Shown here in pieces: positions 1 to 9,509 of a DNA stretch of 35,116 bases. The DNA lies in contig JAOACQ010000086.1 in assembly GCA_026417755.1 (NCBI GenBank), positions 1-35,116 on the forward strand, in the 5' to 3' direction. A program made the position numbers and the translations under genes. This DNA is from Brevinematales bacterium (lineage in GTDB: Bacteria > Spirochaetota > Brevinematia > Brevinematales > JAOACQ01). Under the pieces are notes generated by a model. The model was not told the origin of the DNA. It saw only the letters and a program-made list of their open reading frames with translations, and did not search any database. The first letter of the stretch is position 1, and every line of letters starts with the position of its first letter.

Positions 1-288
1 TCTATGAGCTTCCGTTAACCCCCTCTCTCTCAGTGTATTTTCAAGTCTTGCCGCTTTGTCTTGCAACTCAATTCTCCTATTCTCTTGCCAAAGTTTGTAT
101 TCTTTTTCAAAAGTCTTTTTGTTTTCCTCACTAACAATCGGAAGACTCTCCCTAAGCCTCCTCCTCTCATCCACTGGCATATTAGCCTGCTCGCTTCGTT
201 CCTCCTCGACTGGCGTTGGTACCTGCTGGCTTCGACCAGTCAGGTTAAGCCCTAAGTTTATGCCGGTTGAGGCGTAGTATGCACCCAT
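1..288 (-). CDS. Hypothetical protein, N-terminal 96 aa only, runs off the left window edge
   Basis: Reverse-strand frame from ATG at 288 is open to base 1: MGAYYASTGINLGLNLTGRSQQVPTPVEEERSEQANMPVDERRRLRESLPIVSEENKKTFEKEYKLWQENRRIELQDKAARLENTLRERGLTEAHR... An in-frame TAA lies just upstream. Not in the ORF track because no stop lies within the window. No clear Shine-Dalgarno. Confidence 0.5.
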   Translation of the reverse strand, partial: MGAYYASTGINLGLNLTGRSQQVPTPVEEERSEQANMPVDERRRLRESLPIVSEENKKTFEKEYKLWQENRRIELQDKAARLENTLRERGLTEAHR

Positions 289-655
289 AAACGCTTAGTT
301 TAGTTAAATAGAAAAAACTATTACTCAACAATTATTTCCTCTAAACCTTCTATTTGCCTATTTTTAAATTCTTCCATCTTCTAAAATTAATCTTTTCTAC
401 CAGTATTATTTATATTCAATGATAAATGGGTATATTAAATGTTATATTATCAAAGAGGAAAAAATAATACATTATAAAGTTTTATGATATTCCTAATACT
501 TTATTGATAAAATCTCAAGAAAAACTTTATATTAAATATAGAATTATGTCAAGAAAATTCAAATAATTTAAAAATTTATTTCATATTTTAGGTCTCATAT
601 CTAAAATAGGCCATTATTAAAATTAGACAAAATCAGTAGCTTAAGCTATAATCAA

Positions 656-1489
656 TTGATGACAGTTTTTGAACTCTATAATTACTCAAAATCTTTTTTA
701 AAAAAATATGGTATAACCTCATATGATGAAGATAGTTCTTATCTTATTTCTTCTTTGTTGTCAATACCAAAAAGCGAAATATTTTTAAATAAGGAAAGAA
801 AAATTAACTTAAATGAATTATTAAAAGTTTATATTGCCTTAAGAAAAAGATGTAAAAATATCCCGATAGCTTATATTCTTGGGTATCAATATTTTTATGA
901 AGATCGGTTTATAGTTGATAAAAAAACGTTTATTCCAAAGTATGACACAGAGCACATAATCTATGAAGTTAAAAATCTTGGCTTACAATTCAAAAATATA
1001 CTTGATATTTGTACAGGAAGTGGAATATTAGCACTCACATTGGCAAAAACTTTCCCACATAGTAAGGTTATCGGAATAGACAAATACATAAAAATTGCAA
1101 AAAAAAATTCAAAATTACTTAATATAAAAAATGTAGAATTTTTAAAAGTTGATTTTTTGAAAATAAAAAATAAATTTGAAGATAAATTTGATCTTATAGT
1201 TTCAAATCCTCCATATTTATCTAAAGATGATCTTAAATTATTATCATACGAATGTAAAAAATATGAGCCTAAAAGAGCATTTTTAGGTGGAGAAGATGGA
1301 CTTATATTTTATAGAAAAATAAAAGATTTTTCACTTTCTTTTCTCAACCAAAATGGTTATATTTTATTAGAAGTTGACCATAAATGGCAAAATGTTTTAA
1401 ACATTTTCATTCAAGGTGGTTTTAAACATTATAAAATTATAAAAGATTATAATCAACTTGAAAGAGTATTAATCTTAAGGAAGGAATGA
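656..1489 (+). CDS. prmC: Peptide chain release factor N5-glutamine methyltransferase (HemK/PrmC)
   Basis: SAM-binding DICTGSGILAL and catalytic SNPPYL motif; TTG at 656 or more likely ATG at 659. Confidence 0.88.
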   Translation: MMTVFELYNYSKSFLKKYGITSYDEDSSYLISSLLSIPKSEIFLNKERKINLNELLKVYIALRKRCKNIPIAYILGYQYFYEDRFIVDKKTFIPKYDTEHIIYEVKNLGLQFKNILDICTGSGILALTLAKTFPHSKVIGIDKYIKIAKKNSKLLNIKNVEFLKVDFLKIKNKFEDKFDLIVSNPPYLSKDDLKLLSYECKKYEPKRAFLGGEDGLIFYRKIKDFSLSFLNQNGYILLEVDHKWQNVLNIFIQGGFKHYKIIKDYNQLERVLILRKE

Positions 1490-2559
1490 TGTATTTTACT
1501 GATTTTTTATTTAAAGAAATTAAGGATATACTTATTGGTAATAATTTATCACCAAATAGGGCATATCAAATTTTCAACTGGATTTATAGAAAATTCGTTT
1601 TTGATTTCTCTGAAATGTCAGATATCTCTAAAAAAGAAAGAGAATTTTTAAATGAAAATTTCAATATTCTCTCTCTTGAGCTTGTTGAGTCTATAAATGG
1701 CGATGATACTATTAAATTTCTATTCAAAACTAAAGATGAAAATTTTATAGAAACAGTCTTGATTATAGCCCCAAAGAATGAAGATAACGAAAGACTTACA
1801 CTTTGCATTTCTTCTCAAGCAGGTTGCCCCCTTGATTGCGAATTTTGTGCTACAGGAAAAATTGGATTCAAAAGGAATCTATCAGTTTCAGAAATAATCT
1901 CACAGCTACTTCTCGTAGAAAAATTTATCCTTTTAAATCTTAAAGAATTTAAACCACTTGGAGAAAACTTAAGACACATTGGAAATATAGTTTTTATGGG
2001 AATGGGGGAACCTTTACTGAACACTGAAAATGTTTTAAAGGTTATTAACATTCTTACCTTTTCAGGGGGATACAATATTGGAGAAAGGCATATAACAATT
2101 TCAACAGCTGGAATTATCCCAGAAATCGAAAGATTTTTAAACTCCCAGATAAGACTTGCAATATCCCTTCACACCCCTTTTCAGGAAATAAGAGAACAAA
2201 TTATGCCTGTTGCCAAAAAATATAAACTTCCTGAGTTAATTGATGCAATAAAATACTACCAGAACATTACTGAAAGAAGAATAACGTTTGAATATATATT
2301 AATAAACGAACTTAATGATTCAGAAAAAGATGTTATAGAGCTCAAAAAATTACTTTCAGGATTAAAATATAACTTGAATCTCATAAATTACAATCCTATC
2401 CCTCAATCAAACTTCAAACCTCTTTCAGAAGAAAAAATAAAAAATTTCACTTCATTACTCGATAAACATAGCATACCATACGTATTGAGAAAAAGCAAAG
2501 GTTCAAAATTATATGCAGGTTGTGGCCAACTTGGGTTATTAAAACTTAAAAATTCTTAA
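1486..2559 (+). CDS. rlmN: Dual-specificity RNA methyltransferase RlmN (radical SAM)
   Basis: CPLDCEFCATG (CxxxCxxC radical SAM motif), FMGMGEPLLN, C-terminal RKSKGSKLYAGCGQL; overlaps prmC by 4 nt. Confidence 0.93.
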   Translation: MMYFTDFLFKEIKDILIGNNLSPNRAYQIFNWIYRKFVFDFSEMSDISKKEREFLNENFNILSLELVESINGDDTIKFLFKTKDENFIETVLIIAPKNEDNERLTLCISSQAGCPLDCEFCATGKIGFKRNLSVSEIISQLLLVEKFILLNLKEFKPLGENLRHIGNIVFMGMGEPLLNTENVLKVINILTFSGGYNIGERHITISTAGIIPEIERFLNSQIRLAISLHTPFQEIREQIMPVAKKYKLPELIDAIKYYQNITERRITFEYILINELNDSEKDVIELKKLLSGLKYNLNLINYNPIPQSNFKPLSEEKIKNFTSLLDKHSIPYVLRKSKGSKLYAGCGQLGLLKLKNS

Positions 2560-2661
2560 TCAGACTCTTCAAAATAATTCACTCTATAACTTCAAACAAC
2601 AACCTCTATATAGCTTTGACATTTTTTTATTATTCCTTTATCCTATTATTCTGGAGGCAAT

Positions 2662-3498
2662 ATGTTGATTTTAATATTATTTATTCTTCTTACAGGTTGT
2701 TACTCAAACAATGTCAGAAGTGATTCTTATTCAGAAGAGATCAACTTTCCATCTACAAATAATGACATTTATAAAATGCCAGAAGGTTATAAACTTATCT
2801 GGAGCGATGAATTTAATGGTACAGAAATCGATAAAAACAACTGGACTTATGATCTAGGAGCAACAGGTTGGGGAAATAACGAATGGCAAAGATACACATC
2901 CTCACAAAAAAATTCATTTGTATCAAATGGTATGCTTATCATCAAAGCAATAAGAATAACTGGTGGAATGGCTGGCTACACTTCCGCAAGATTAAAGACA
3001 GAAGGTAAGCAATATTTTCATCACGGAATAATAGTAGCAAGAATTAAGATCCCATATGGTCAAGGTATATGGCCAGCTTTCTGGATGCTTGGCAAAAATT
3101 ATCCATCTGCAGGATGGCCAAGATGTGGAGAAATAGATATCATGGAAGTTGTAGGAGGTGATGAAACAAAAGAATCAACTGTGCATGGTACATTACACTG
3201 GGGAAGTAGTTTTAATAATAAAAGTTCTGAGGGTGGTAAATATACCCATACTGAAAATCTTTCAAAAGATTGGCACTATTATGAGCTTGAATGGGATACA
3301 AACAGAATAAGTATTAAATTTGATGGGCAGATTTACTTTTCAAAACAGATTTATAACTTAAAAGATTATTTTGATCATCCATTTTTTATTATACTTAATA
3401 TTGCAGTTGGAGGGAATTGGCCCGGTTATCCGGACAAAAAAACAACATTTCCTCAATATATGTTTATTGACTGGATAAGATATTATCAAAAAATATAA
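2662..3498 (+). CDS. Glycoside hydrolase family 16 lipoprotein (beta-glucanase/laminarinase-like)
   Basis: Catalytic GEIDIMEVVG motif, WSDEFNGTEID, WPAFWMLG; lipobox LLTGC near the N-terminus; SD ctggagg upstream. Confidence 0.88.
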   Translation: MLILILFILLTGCYSNNVRSDSYSEEINFPSTNNDIYKMPEGYKLIWSDEFNGTEIDKNNWTYDLGATGWGNNEWQRYTSSQKNSFVSNGMLIIKAIRITGGMAGYTSARLKTEGKQYFHHGIIVARIKIPYGQGIWPAFWMLGKNYPSAGWPRCGEIDIMEVVGGDETKESTVHGTLHWGSSFNNKSSEGGKYTHTENLSKDWHYYELEWDTNRISIKFDGQIYFSKQIYNLKDYFDHPFFIILNIAVGGNWPGYPDKKTTFPQYMFIDWIRYYQKI

Positions 3499-3571
3499 AA
3501 AAAATAAATCTCATTTTTTTTGTATATTATTTAACAATCTAATATAATATTTAAGAAGAATTTTCGGGGAG

Positions 3572-5062
3572 ATGAGAATGAATTTTGCAAAAAAATATTC
3601 TATATTTTTAACTTTCGTTGCCGGTATTTTTTTAGGCTTACTTCTCATTGCTGTCAATAAAACGTTTTTTTCAGGTAGTTTGCTTTATTCACAGGCAAAT
3701 CCTACCAATACCATTCAAAATATTGAGGATGATAATTATTTTAAATACTACAAGATGTTCACAGATGCATATAAAATACTCAAAAGAGAATTCTTTGACT
3801 CCAAAAAAACAACAGCAAAAAATCTTCTCTATGGTGCAATAAAGGGAATGTTAGAAAGTCTTGAAGATCCTTATTCCATCTATATGGAACCAGAATTTGC
3901 AAAGGAATTTAATACAGAGATGAGTGGAAACTTCAGTGGTGTAGGACTACAGATAGATTTACGTGATGGATGGCCTACTGTCATTTCTCCTCTCGAAGAC
4001 ACACCAGCTTGGAAAGCCGGAATAAAACCGGGAGATAAAATTATAGAGGTTGAAGGAATTTCAACAAAAAATACACCCGTTTCAGAAATCAGAGACAAAC
4101 TGAGAGGAAATCCTGGTACAAAAGTTACAATAACCATTTCCCGTGAAGGAATAAAAGAACCATTTAAGATAACAATTACACGTGAAGTAATAAAACTTAA
4201 AACTGTAAAAACAGACATTATCCCAACAAAAAATAAAAAAATAGGTTACCTAAAACTTATAGAGTTCACTCTTCCTACAGCTGAAGATTTTAAAAAAGAA
4301 CTATCTACTTTACTGGATAAAAAAATCGATGGTTTAATAATCGATTTAAGATATAATCCTGGAGGGCTTATAACCAGTGTTGCAAAAATATCAGATTATT
4401 TTCACAATGAAGGGTTAATTGTCTATACTCGTGGTAAAACTGAAGAAAATAATTCAGAATATTATGCCTCGCCTGATGATACTTTTGTTCCTCTCACACT
4501 TCCTCTAGTAGTATTAGTAAATGAAGGAAGTGCGAGTGCTAGCGAAATTTTTACTGGTTCAATAAAAGATACAGGTAGAGGAATAATAGTTGGAACAAAG
4601 ACTTTTGGCAAAGGCTCAGTACAAAAGACATTCCAGTTTCAAGAAGATGGGTCAATGATAAAATATACTGTAGCAAGATATTTCACACCTTCAGGAAAGT
4701 GTATTGACAGAGAAGGTATAGAGCCAGATATAACTGAAGTTATGTGGTTTGACAAACTGAGTGAAGATGAAAAGAAATCAATAATAGACATCAATAATAC
4801 AAACATAATATCAGAATTTGTGAAGAAAAATAAAGAAATTACAGAAGAAAAGAAAAAGGATTTCATTCTTAATCTTGAAAAACAAGGTTATAAAATAAGC
4901 CGAATAACTCTTGATTATATGTTATGGGTGAAAAAAATTGAAAATAATCTTCCTCCAGTGTATAATTTAGAGTTTGATAATCAGCTTACCAAAGCAATAG
5001 AAGTTTTAGAAAATTACAATAAATATAAAAAGAATTATAAAATATACAAAGAACCAAAATAA
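3572..5062 (+). CDS. S41 family carboxyl-terminal processing peptidase with PDZ domain
   Basis: N-terminal TM, PDZ segment (GVGLQIDLRDGWPTVISPLEDTPAWKAGIKPGDKI), S41 core GSASASEIFTGSIKDTGRGIIVGTKTFGKGSVQ. Confidence 0.9.
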   Translation: MRMNFAKKYSIFLTFVAGIFLGLLLIAVNKTFFSGSLLYSQANPTNTIQNIEDDNYFKYYKMFTDAYKILKREFFDSKKTTAKNLLYGAIKGMLESLEDPYSIYMEPEFAKEFNTEMSGNFSGVGLQIDLRDGWPTVISPLEDTPAWKAGIKPGDKIIEVEGISTKNTPVSEIRDKLRGNPGTKVTITISREGIKEPFKITITREVIKLKTVKTDIIPTKNKKIGYLKLIEFTLPTAEDFKKELSTLLDKKIDGLIIDLRYNPGGLITSVAKISDYFHNEGLIVYTRGKTEENNSEYYASPDDTFVPLTLPLVVLVNEGSASASEIFTGSIKDTGRGIIVGTKTFGKGSVQKTFQFQEDGSMIKYTVARYFTPSGKCIDREGIEPDITEVMWFDKLSEDEKKSIIDINNTNIISEFVKKNKEITEEKKKDFILNLEKQGYKISRITLDYMLWVKKIENNLPPVYNLEFDNQLTKAIEVLENYNKYKKNYKIYKEPK

Positions 5063-5075
5063 TTTTGGAGGAAAT

Positions 5076-5939
5076 ATGGCCTGGTTTGAAAAACCAAAAT
5101 ATAACATAAAAAAAGTTAAAAAGAACCCTATTGACAAATCAAATGCAGGATTATGGCTTAAGTGCCCAAAATGTAACAGTATAATATACAACAAAGAATG
5201 GGAAGAAAATCTTCACGTTTGCCCACATTGTAATTATCATGATAGACTCAATTGTTATGAAAGAATACAAATAATTTTAGACCCTGGAACTTTTGTAGAA
5301 ACCCATACAAACATAGCAAGCATAGACCCATTAAACTTTCATGATGGTGAATCATATTATATTGATAAGATAAAATCAGCTATGAGCAAAACCAACCTTA
5401 AAGATGCTGTAATAACCGGCTATGGGCTTATTAACGGATTACCATTGAACATTGCTGTAATGGATTTTAGATTTATTGGTGGAAGTATGGGTTCAGTAGT
5501 AGGAGAAAAAATCACCCTGGTTATAGAAGACGCAATAAAAAACAAAAACCCCCTCTTAATAGCCTCTGCTTCTGGTGGAGCAAGAATGCAAGAAGGTGTT
5601 TTATCACTTATGCAAATGGCAAAAACATCAGCGGCTCTAAAAAGATTAAGTGAGGAAGGTGGCCTCTATATTTCTTTACTCACCAACCCAACTACAGGCG
5701 GTGTAACAGCTTCGTATGCAATGCTTGGGGATATTATAATTGCCGAGAGAGAGGCTTTGATCGGCTTTGCTGGCCCAAGAGTTATTGAACAAACTATAAA
5801 ACAAAAATTACCACCAAACTTTCAGAAATCTGAATTCTTACTCGAACATGGATTCGTAGACATAGTTGTTGACAGAAAAAATCTGAAACAGACCATATAT
5901 CAGATAATTGACTATACTTTTGCTTTAAAAAAGGAGTAG
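5076..5939 (+). CDS. accD: Acetyl-CoA carboxylase carboxyltransferase subunit beta
   Basis: N-terminal zinc finger CPKC...CPHC, FIGGSMGSVVGEKI, SASGGARMQEG, TNPTTGGVTASYAMLGD. Confidence 0.92.
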   Translation: MAWFEKPKYNIKKVKKNPIDKSNAGLWLKCPKCNSIIYNKEWEENLHVCPHCNYHDRLNCYERIQIILDPGTFVETHTNIASIDPLNFHDGESYYIDKIKSAMSKTNLKDAVITGYGLINGLPLNIAVMDFRFIGGSMGSVVGEKITLVIEDAIKNKNPLLIASASGGARMQEGVLSLMQMAKTSAALKRLSEEGGLYISLLTNPTTGGVTASYAMLGDIIIAEREALIGFAGPRVIEQTIKQKLPPNFQKSEFLLEHGFVDIVVDRKNLKQTIYQIIDYTFALKKE

Positions 5940-5943
5940 CAAC

Positions 5944-6708
5944 TTGGAAATAAACAAAAATGAAAATGTTGAATTATATTTAAATGAAGGAATAGCTGTA
6001 AAAAGTCTCGTCAAAATCTATAAACAGCGTCGTGTTGTAAATGAGATTTCCTTTCACATCAAAAAAGGGGAAATAATCGGGTTACTTGGTCCAAATGGAG
6101 CAGGTAAAACTACAACATTTTATATGATAGTTGGACTAGTTAAACCGGACGGTGGAGAAGTTCTTTTAAATGGTCAAAATATTGCAGGATTACCAATGTA
6201 CAAAAGAGCAAGAATGGGGATTGGTTATCTACCACAGGAGATGTCTATCTTCAGAAAACTTACAGTAGAAGAAAATATAAAATCAGTACTTGAAATAAGA
6301 GGAATGGAAGAAAAAGAAATAGAAGAAATAACAAATTCATTAATTTCAGAACTGGGACTAGAAAAAATAAGACATCAAAAAGCCTATACTCTCTCTGGAG
6401 GAGAAAAAAGAAGAACAGAAGTTGCAAGAATACTCGCAATCCAGCCAGAATTTTTGCTCCTTGACGAACCTTTCACTGGAATTGATCCAATAGCAATAGC
6501 AGATATACAGAAAATAGTTACCTACTTAAGAGATACTCGAGGTCTTGGTATCTTAATAACAGACCATAACGTTCGCGAAACTCTTAAAATAACAGACAGA
6601 GCATATATAATACACGAAGGTAAAATTCTTGTAAGTGGATCCTCTCAAGAGCTTATAAATAACGAAGAGGCAAGAAGAATATATCTTGGTAGAGATTTTT
6701 CAATGTAA
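5944..6708 (+). CDS. lptB: LPS export ABC transporter ATP-binding protein
   Basis: Walker A GPNGAGKT, LSGGEKRRTEVARIL signature, LLLDEPFTGIDPIA; TTG start. Confidence 0.85.
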   Translation: MEINKNENVELYLNEGIAVKSLVKIYKQRRVVNEISFHIKKGEIIGLLGPNGAGKTTTFYMIVGLVKPDGGEVLLNGQNIAGLPMYKRARMGIGYLPQEMSIFRKLTVEENIKSVLEIRGMEEKEIEEITNSLISELGLEKIRHQKAYTLSGGEKRRTEVARILAIQPEFLLLDEPFTGIDPIAIADIQKIVTYLRDTRGLGILITDHNVRETLKITDRAYIIHEGKILVSGSSQELINNEEARRIYLGRDFSM

Positions 6709-7599
6709 TTCTTTTTCAAGAGGATGAAATTTCCCATGTTCTTTCCTGAGAAGTTCATTAGTAACGTGGGTATATATTTCAGTTGTTGTAATACTTGAAT
6801 GCCCCAATAATTCCTGAACTACCCTTATATCCGCACCATTAGAAAGTAAATGAGTTGCAAAGCTATGTCTTAAAGTGTGAGGATAAATATTCTTAGTTAT
6901 ACCTCTCTTCATTGCTCTTTTTTTAACTATCTCCCAGATAGAAACTCTGGAAAGTTTTTTACCAAGTTTTGAAATAAAAAGATAATCCGTAGAATTATAT
7001 TTTTTTGCAATCCTTACTCTGGCCTTATAAAGATAAATTTTAAGAAGCTCGAAAGCAATAGATCCTATAGGTATAAGTCTTTGCTTGTTTCCTTTTCCTA
7101 TTACATTCAATATTTTCATTTCAAAAGAAACATCTGAAATTTTTAAGTTTGTTAACTCACTTGCTCTAAGCCCACAGGAATATAGAAATTCAATTATACA
7201 GGAGTCTCTTACATCATCCGCTTTATCAAAATTTTCTACCTTAACAAGCATTTCTATTTCAGGCAATGTCAAAAATTCAGGTAGTTTTTTTTCATAATTT
7301 GGTCTTTCAAAATCTGCCACAGGGTTAACTTCAATTAGCTCCATTTTCATTAAAAATACAAAATAATTTTTAAGGCCTGAAATTTTTCTTGCAATACTAC
7401 GATTGTTATTTTCCTTTTCGTGCAGATAAATTACAAACTCAAGTATATCATTATATTCTATTTTGTTAACTTCTTTTGAATCTTCAAGAAAAGTAAAAAA
7501 TTCTTTGACATCATTATAATAGGCATAAATACTATTTTCTTCTAGTTTTTTTTCATATTTTAAATAATTATAAAACTTTTCACTATAAGGAAAATCCAT
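6700..7599 (-). CDS. Tyrosine recombinase, XerC/XerD family
   Basis: SAM-like N-terminal domain; catalytic YSCGLRASEL, HTLRHSFATHLL, LGHSSITTTEIYTHV; convergent with lptB, overlapping by 9 nt. Confidence 0.88.
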   Translation of the reverse strand: MDFPYSEKFYNYLKYEKKLEENSIYAYYNDVKEFFTFLEDSKEVNKIEYNDILEFVIYLHEKENNNRSIARKISGLKNYFVFLMKMELIEVNPVADFERPNYEKKLPEFLTLPEIEMLVKVENFDKADDVRDSCIIEFLYSCGLRASELTNLKISDVSFEMKILNVIGKGNKQRLIPIGSIAFELLKIYLYKARVRIAKKYNSTDYLFISKLGKKLSRVSIWEIVKKRAMKRGITKNIYPHTLRHSFATHLLSNGADIRVVQELLGHSSITTTEIYTHVTNELLRKEHGKFHPLEKELH

Positions 7600-7601
7600 T
7601 T

Positions 7602-8738
7602 TTATAACCCAAAAATAAAAAAAGCTCCAAAATTATACCTATTCGGTGCCATTATTTCGCTCATAGGGGAAGTATAGGTATAAGAAGCAGTCAAACCAAG
7701 CTCAAACACATTAAAAATATTAAATGAAACCATAGCCCCTGGTTCAATTACAAAAAAACTATTTCTTGATTCATAAGAAATATTTTGATAATTTGTACCA
7801 CTGAAAAGATAAAAATTTTCCATCCCCCAACCAAAAAGACAATTTAAATCAAGCCTTATAAAATTAAAAAATTTTCTGTAAAGATCTAAAGTAACTCCCC
7901 CATACACAAGCCCACCAGCATAAGAATTAGTGTTATATTCTATATAACTTCCTCCAATATTGCCAGCAAAACCAACACCAACAGTATCCCAGAAACCAAA
8001 AATACCCTTAAAACCAAACAAAAAAAGCCCGATCGTATCATAAATATTATCTTTTAAAACAACACTTCTATTATTGAAATATTTAATAACTGGTCCCCCT
8101 CCAAACTTAAAAAAATCATCACTTTTTTCTTCTTTTTTGTTGGTTAATGTTTGATTGGTCAAACTAAGAGTATTTGTAAGTCCTTGATTTTTTTGTTTTT
8201 CAGCTATATTAACAGCATAATCAAGAACAGATTTTACTATCCTATTAATTTCCTGAACTGGAATTTTATTTTTCAAATCTATAGTTTTATCAGCCCCAGA
8301 AATAGCATTTGCGATTCTTTCTGCTGCAACAGATAGATCAGAAACATTATCCGCCTTCTCCGTTTCACCAAAAACCATTTCACTTGTTTTAACGTCTATA
8401 ATCTTAATATTCAGATAGTAACTACCAGAAAGATATGACAATGACCCCACCATTATCTCATCTGCAGAAAGCAAGCCCCCAACCTTTCTTACATAATCCT
8501 CATGCTCATTAAGTAAAAATATTTTTTGTTCTTCAATTACCTTATTAATCTTCTGCCTCTCAACAAGCCGATACTTTCCGATCTTAAAAACTTCAATCCT
8601 CAATCTTTCTGAAACAAACTCAGCAATATCTTCTTTAACTTCACCTTTTGGCTCTATATTAAGAATTGCAAGAATTTTTTGTGTTTCAGAAAATAATACA
8701 CCATTAAAGAAAATAAAAAATAATAAAATCCTCTTCAT
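7602..8738 (-). CDS. CsgG/FlgO-like domain protein with predicted C-terminal outer-membrane beta-barrel
   Basis: Start re-set to ATG at 8738 (signal peptide MKRILLFFIFFNGVLFS, SD agagg). N-terminal ILAILNIEP...RLRIEVFKIGKYRLVERQKINKVIEEQ pattern; C-terminal alternating aromatic strands ending FGAFFIFGL. Confidence 0.6.
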   Translation of the reverse strand: MKRILLFFIFFNGVLFSETQKILAILNIEPKGEVKEDIAEFVSERLRIEVFKIGKYRLVERQKINKVIEEQKIFLLNEHEDYVRKVGGLLSADEIMVGSLSYLSGSYYLNIKIIDVKTSEMVFGETEKADNVSDLSVAAERIANAISGADKTIDLKNKIPVQEINRIVKSVLDYAVNIAEKQKNQGLTNTLSLTNQTLTNKKEEKSDDFFKFGGGPVIKYFNNRSVVLKDNIYDTIGLFLFGFKGIFGFWDTVGVGFAGNIGGSYIEYNTNSYAGGLVYGGVTLDLYRKFFNFIRLDLNCLFGWGMENFYLFSGTNYQNISYESRNSFFVIEPGAMVSFNIFNVFELGLTASYTYTSPMSEIMAPNRYNFGAFFIFGL

Positions 8739-8895
8739 ATTAACCTCTTTAACACACATAACCTCAATAAATTTTATTTTAGAAATTACATTTTGAATAA
8801 GATTATAAAACAAGATTTTTAATTTTTGATTAAGATTTTTTTGATTAACAAAATTCTTAAATTATAAGTTAACATACTAATTAAAAAAAATCAAG

Positions 8896-8930
8896 CAAAA
8901 AAAAACGGTCCCACTCAATTAAGGACCGTC
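8896..8930 (-). terminator. Rho-independent terminator downstream of bactofilin
   Basis: Minus strand acggtcc-ttaattgagtg-ggaccgt followed by a long T run. Confidence 0.8.
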
Positions 8931-8950
8931 TATATAATCACTTTTTAAAA

Positions 8951-9352
8951 CTACTTCTTAACCGGTGGTTGTGGCTGAGGTGATGAAGAAGAAACAGCCT
9001 TCTTCTCGGTCATAGTACAATTACCATTAAAAATACAACCACTTTCTATAATCAACTCTGGAGTCTTAATATCCCCTGTAAGTTTTGCATTATTAAAAAG
9101 CTCCACTCTTTCAGTTCCTTCAACATTTCCATTTATCTGGCCATAATTTGTAAGAACACCGGCCTTAACAGTAGCATTTACAACCGCATTTGGCCCAACA
9201 ATAAGATGCCCACTTGCATCAATCTGGCCTTCAAATTTTCCTTTAATCATTAAAGATTTGGAAAACTTCATCGTTCCCTGGAAGTTTATATCCTCCGCAA
9301 GAACCGTATCAATCATACTTTCATCAATATTAAGTCCGTTATCCTTCGGCAT
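8951..9352 (-). CDS. Bactofilin (polymer-forming cytoskeletal protein)
   Basis: Repeating beta-helix pattern FQGTMKFSKSLMIKGKFEGQIDASGHLIVGPNAVVNATVKAGVLTNYGQINGNVEGTERVELFNNAKLTGDI; proline-rich C-terminal tail. Confidence 0.88.
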   Translation of the reverse strand: MPKDNGLNIDESMIDTVLAEDINFQGTMKFSKSLMIKGKFEGQIDASGHLIVGPNAVVNATVKAGVLTNYGQINGNVEGTERVELFNNAKLTGDIKTPELIIESGCIFNGNCTMTEKKAVSSSSPQPQPPVKK

Positions 9353-9378
9353 AAAGCCTCCTTTTTTATTTTATAATC

Positions 9379-9453
9379 TGGGCGCTATAGGAGTCGAACC
9401 TATGACCCCCTGCTTGTAAGGCAGGTGCTCTAAACCAGCTGAGCTAAGCGCCC
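9379..9453 (-). tRNA. tRNA-Val (anticodon TAC)
   Basis: Minus strand GGGCGCTTAGCTCAGCTGGTTTAGAGCACCTGCCTTACAAGCAGGGGGTCATAGGTTCGACTCCTATAGCGCCCA: 7-bp acceptor stem, CCTGC/GCAGG anticodon stem, loop CTTACAA, GGTTCGACTCC T arm; CCA not encoded. Confidence 0.95.
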
Positions 9454-9509
9454 TCACAAATTTAAGTGATAATATTTTAACTTATTTTTTCATTTTAGTC
9501 AAATTATTA

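Noticed and set aside
56-277. Two overlapping plus-strand ORFs (73 and 64 aa)
   Set aside because: Low-complexity Leu/Ser-rich products; the minus frame here is open to the edge and gives a more protein-like charged sequence.
6700-7599. Xer recombinase as evidence of an integrated mobile element
   Set aside because: Looks like housekeeping XerC/D; no attachment repeats, cargo genes or tRNA adjacent.
7602-8813. Longer start (MFYNLIQNVISK...) for the CsgG-like gene
   Set aside because: Start at 8738 gives a proper signal peptide and SD; the extension is AT-rich intergenic sequence.
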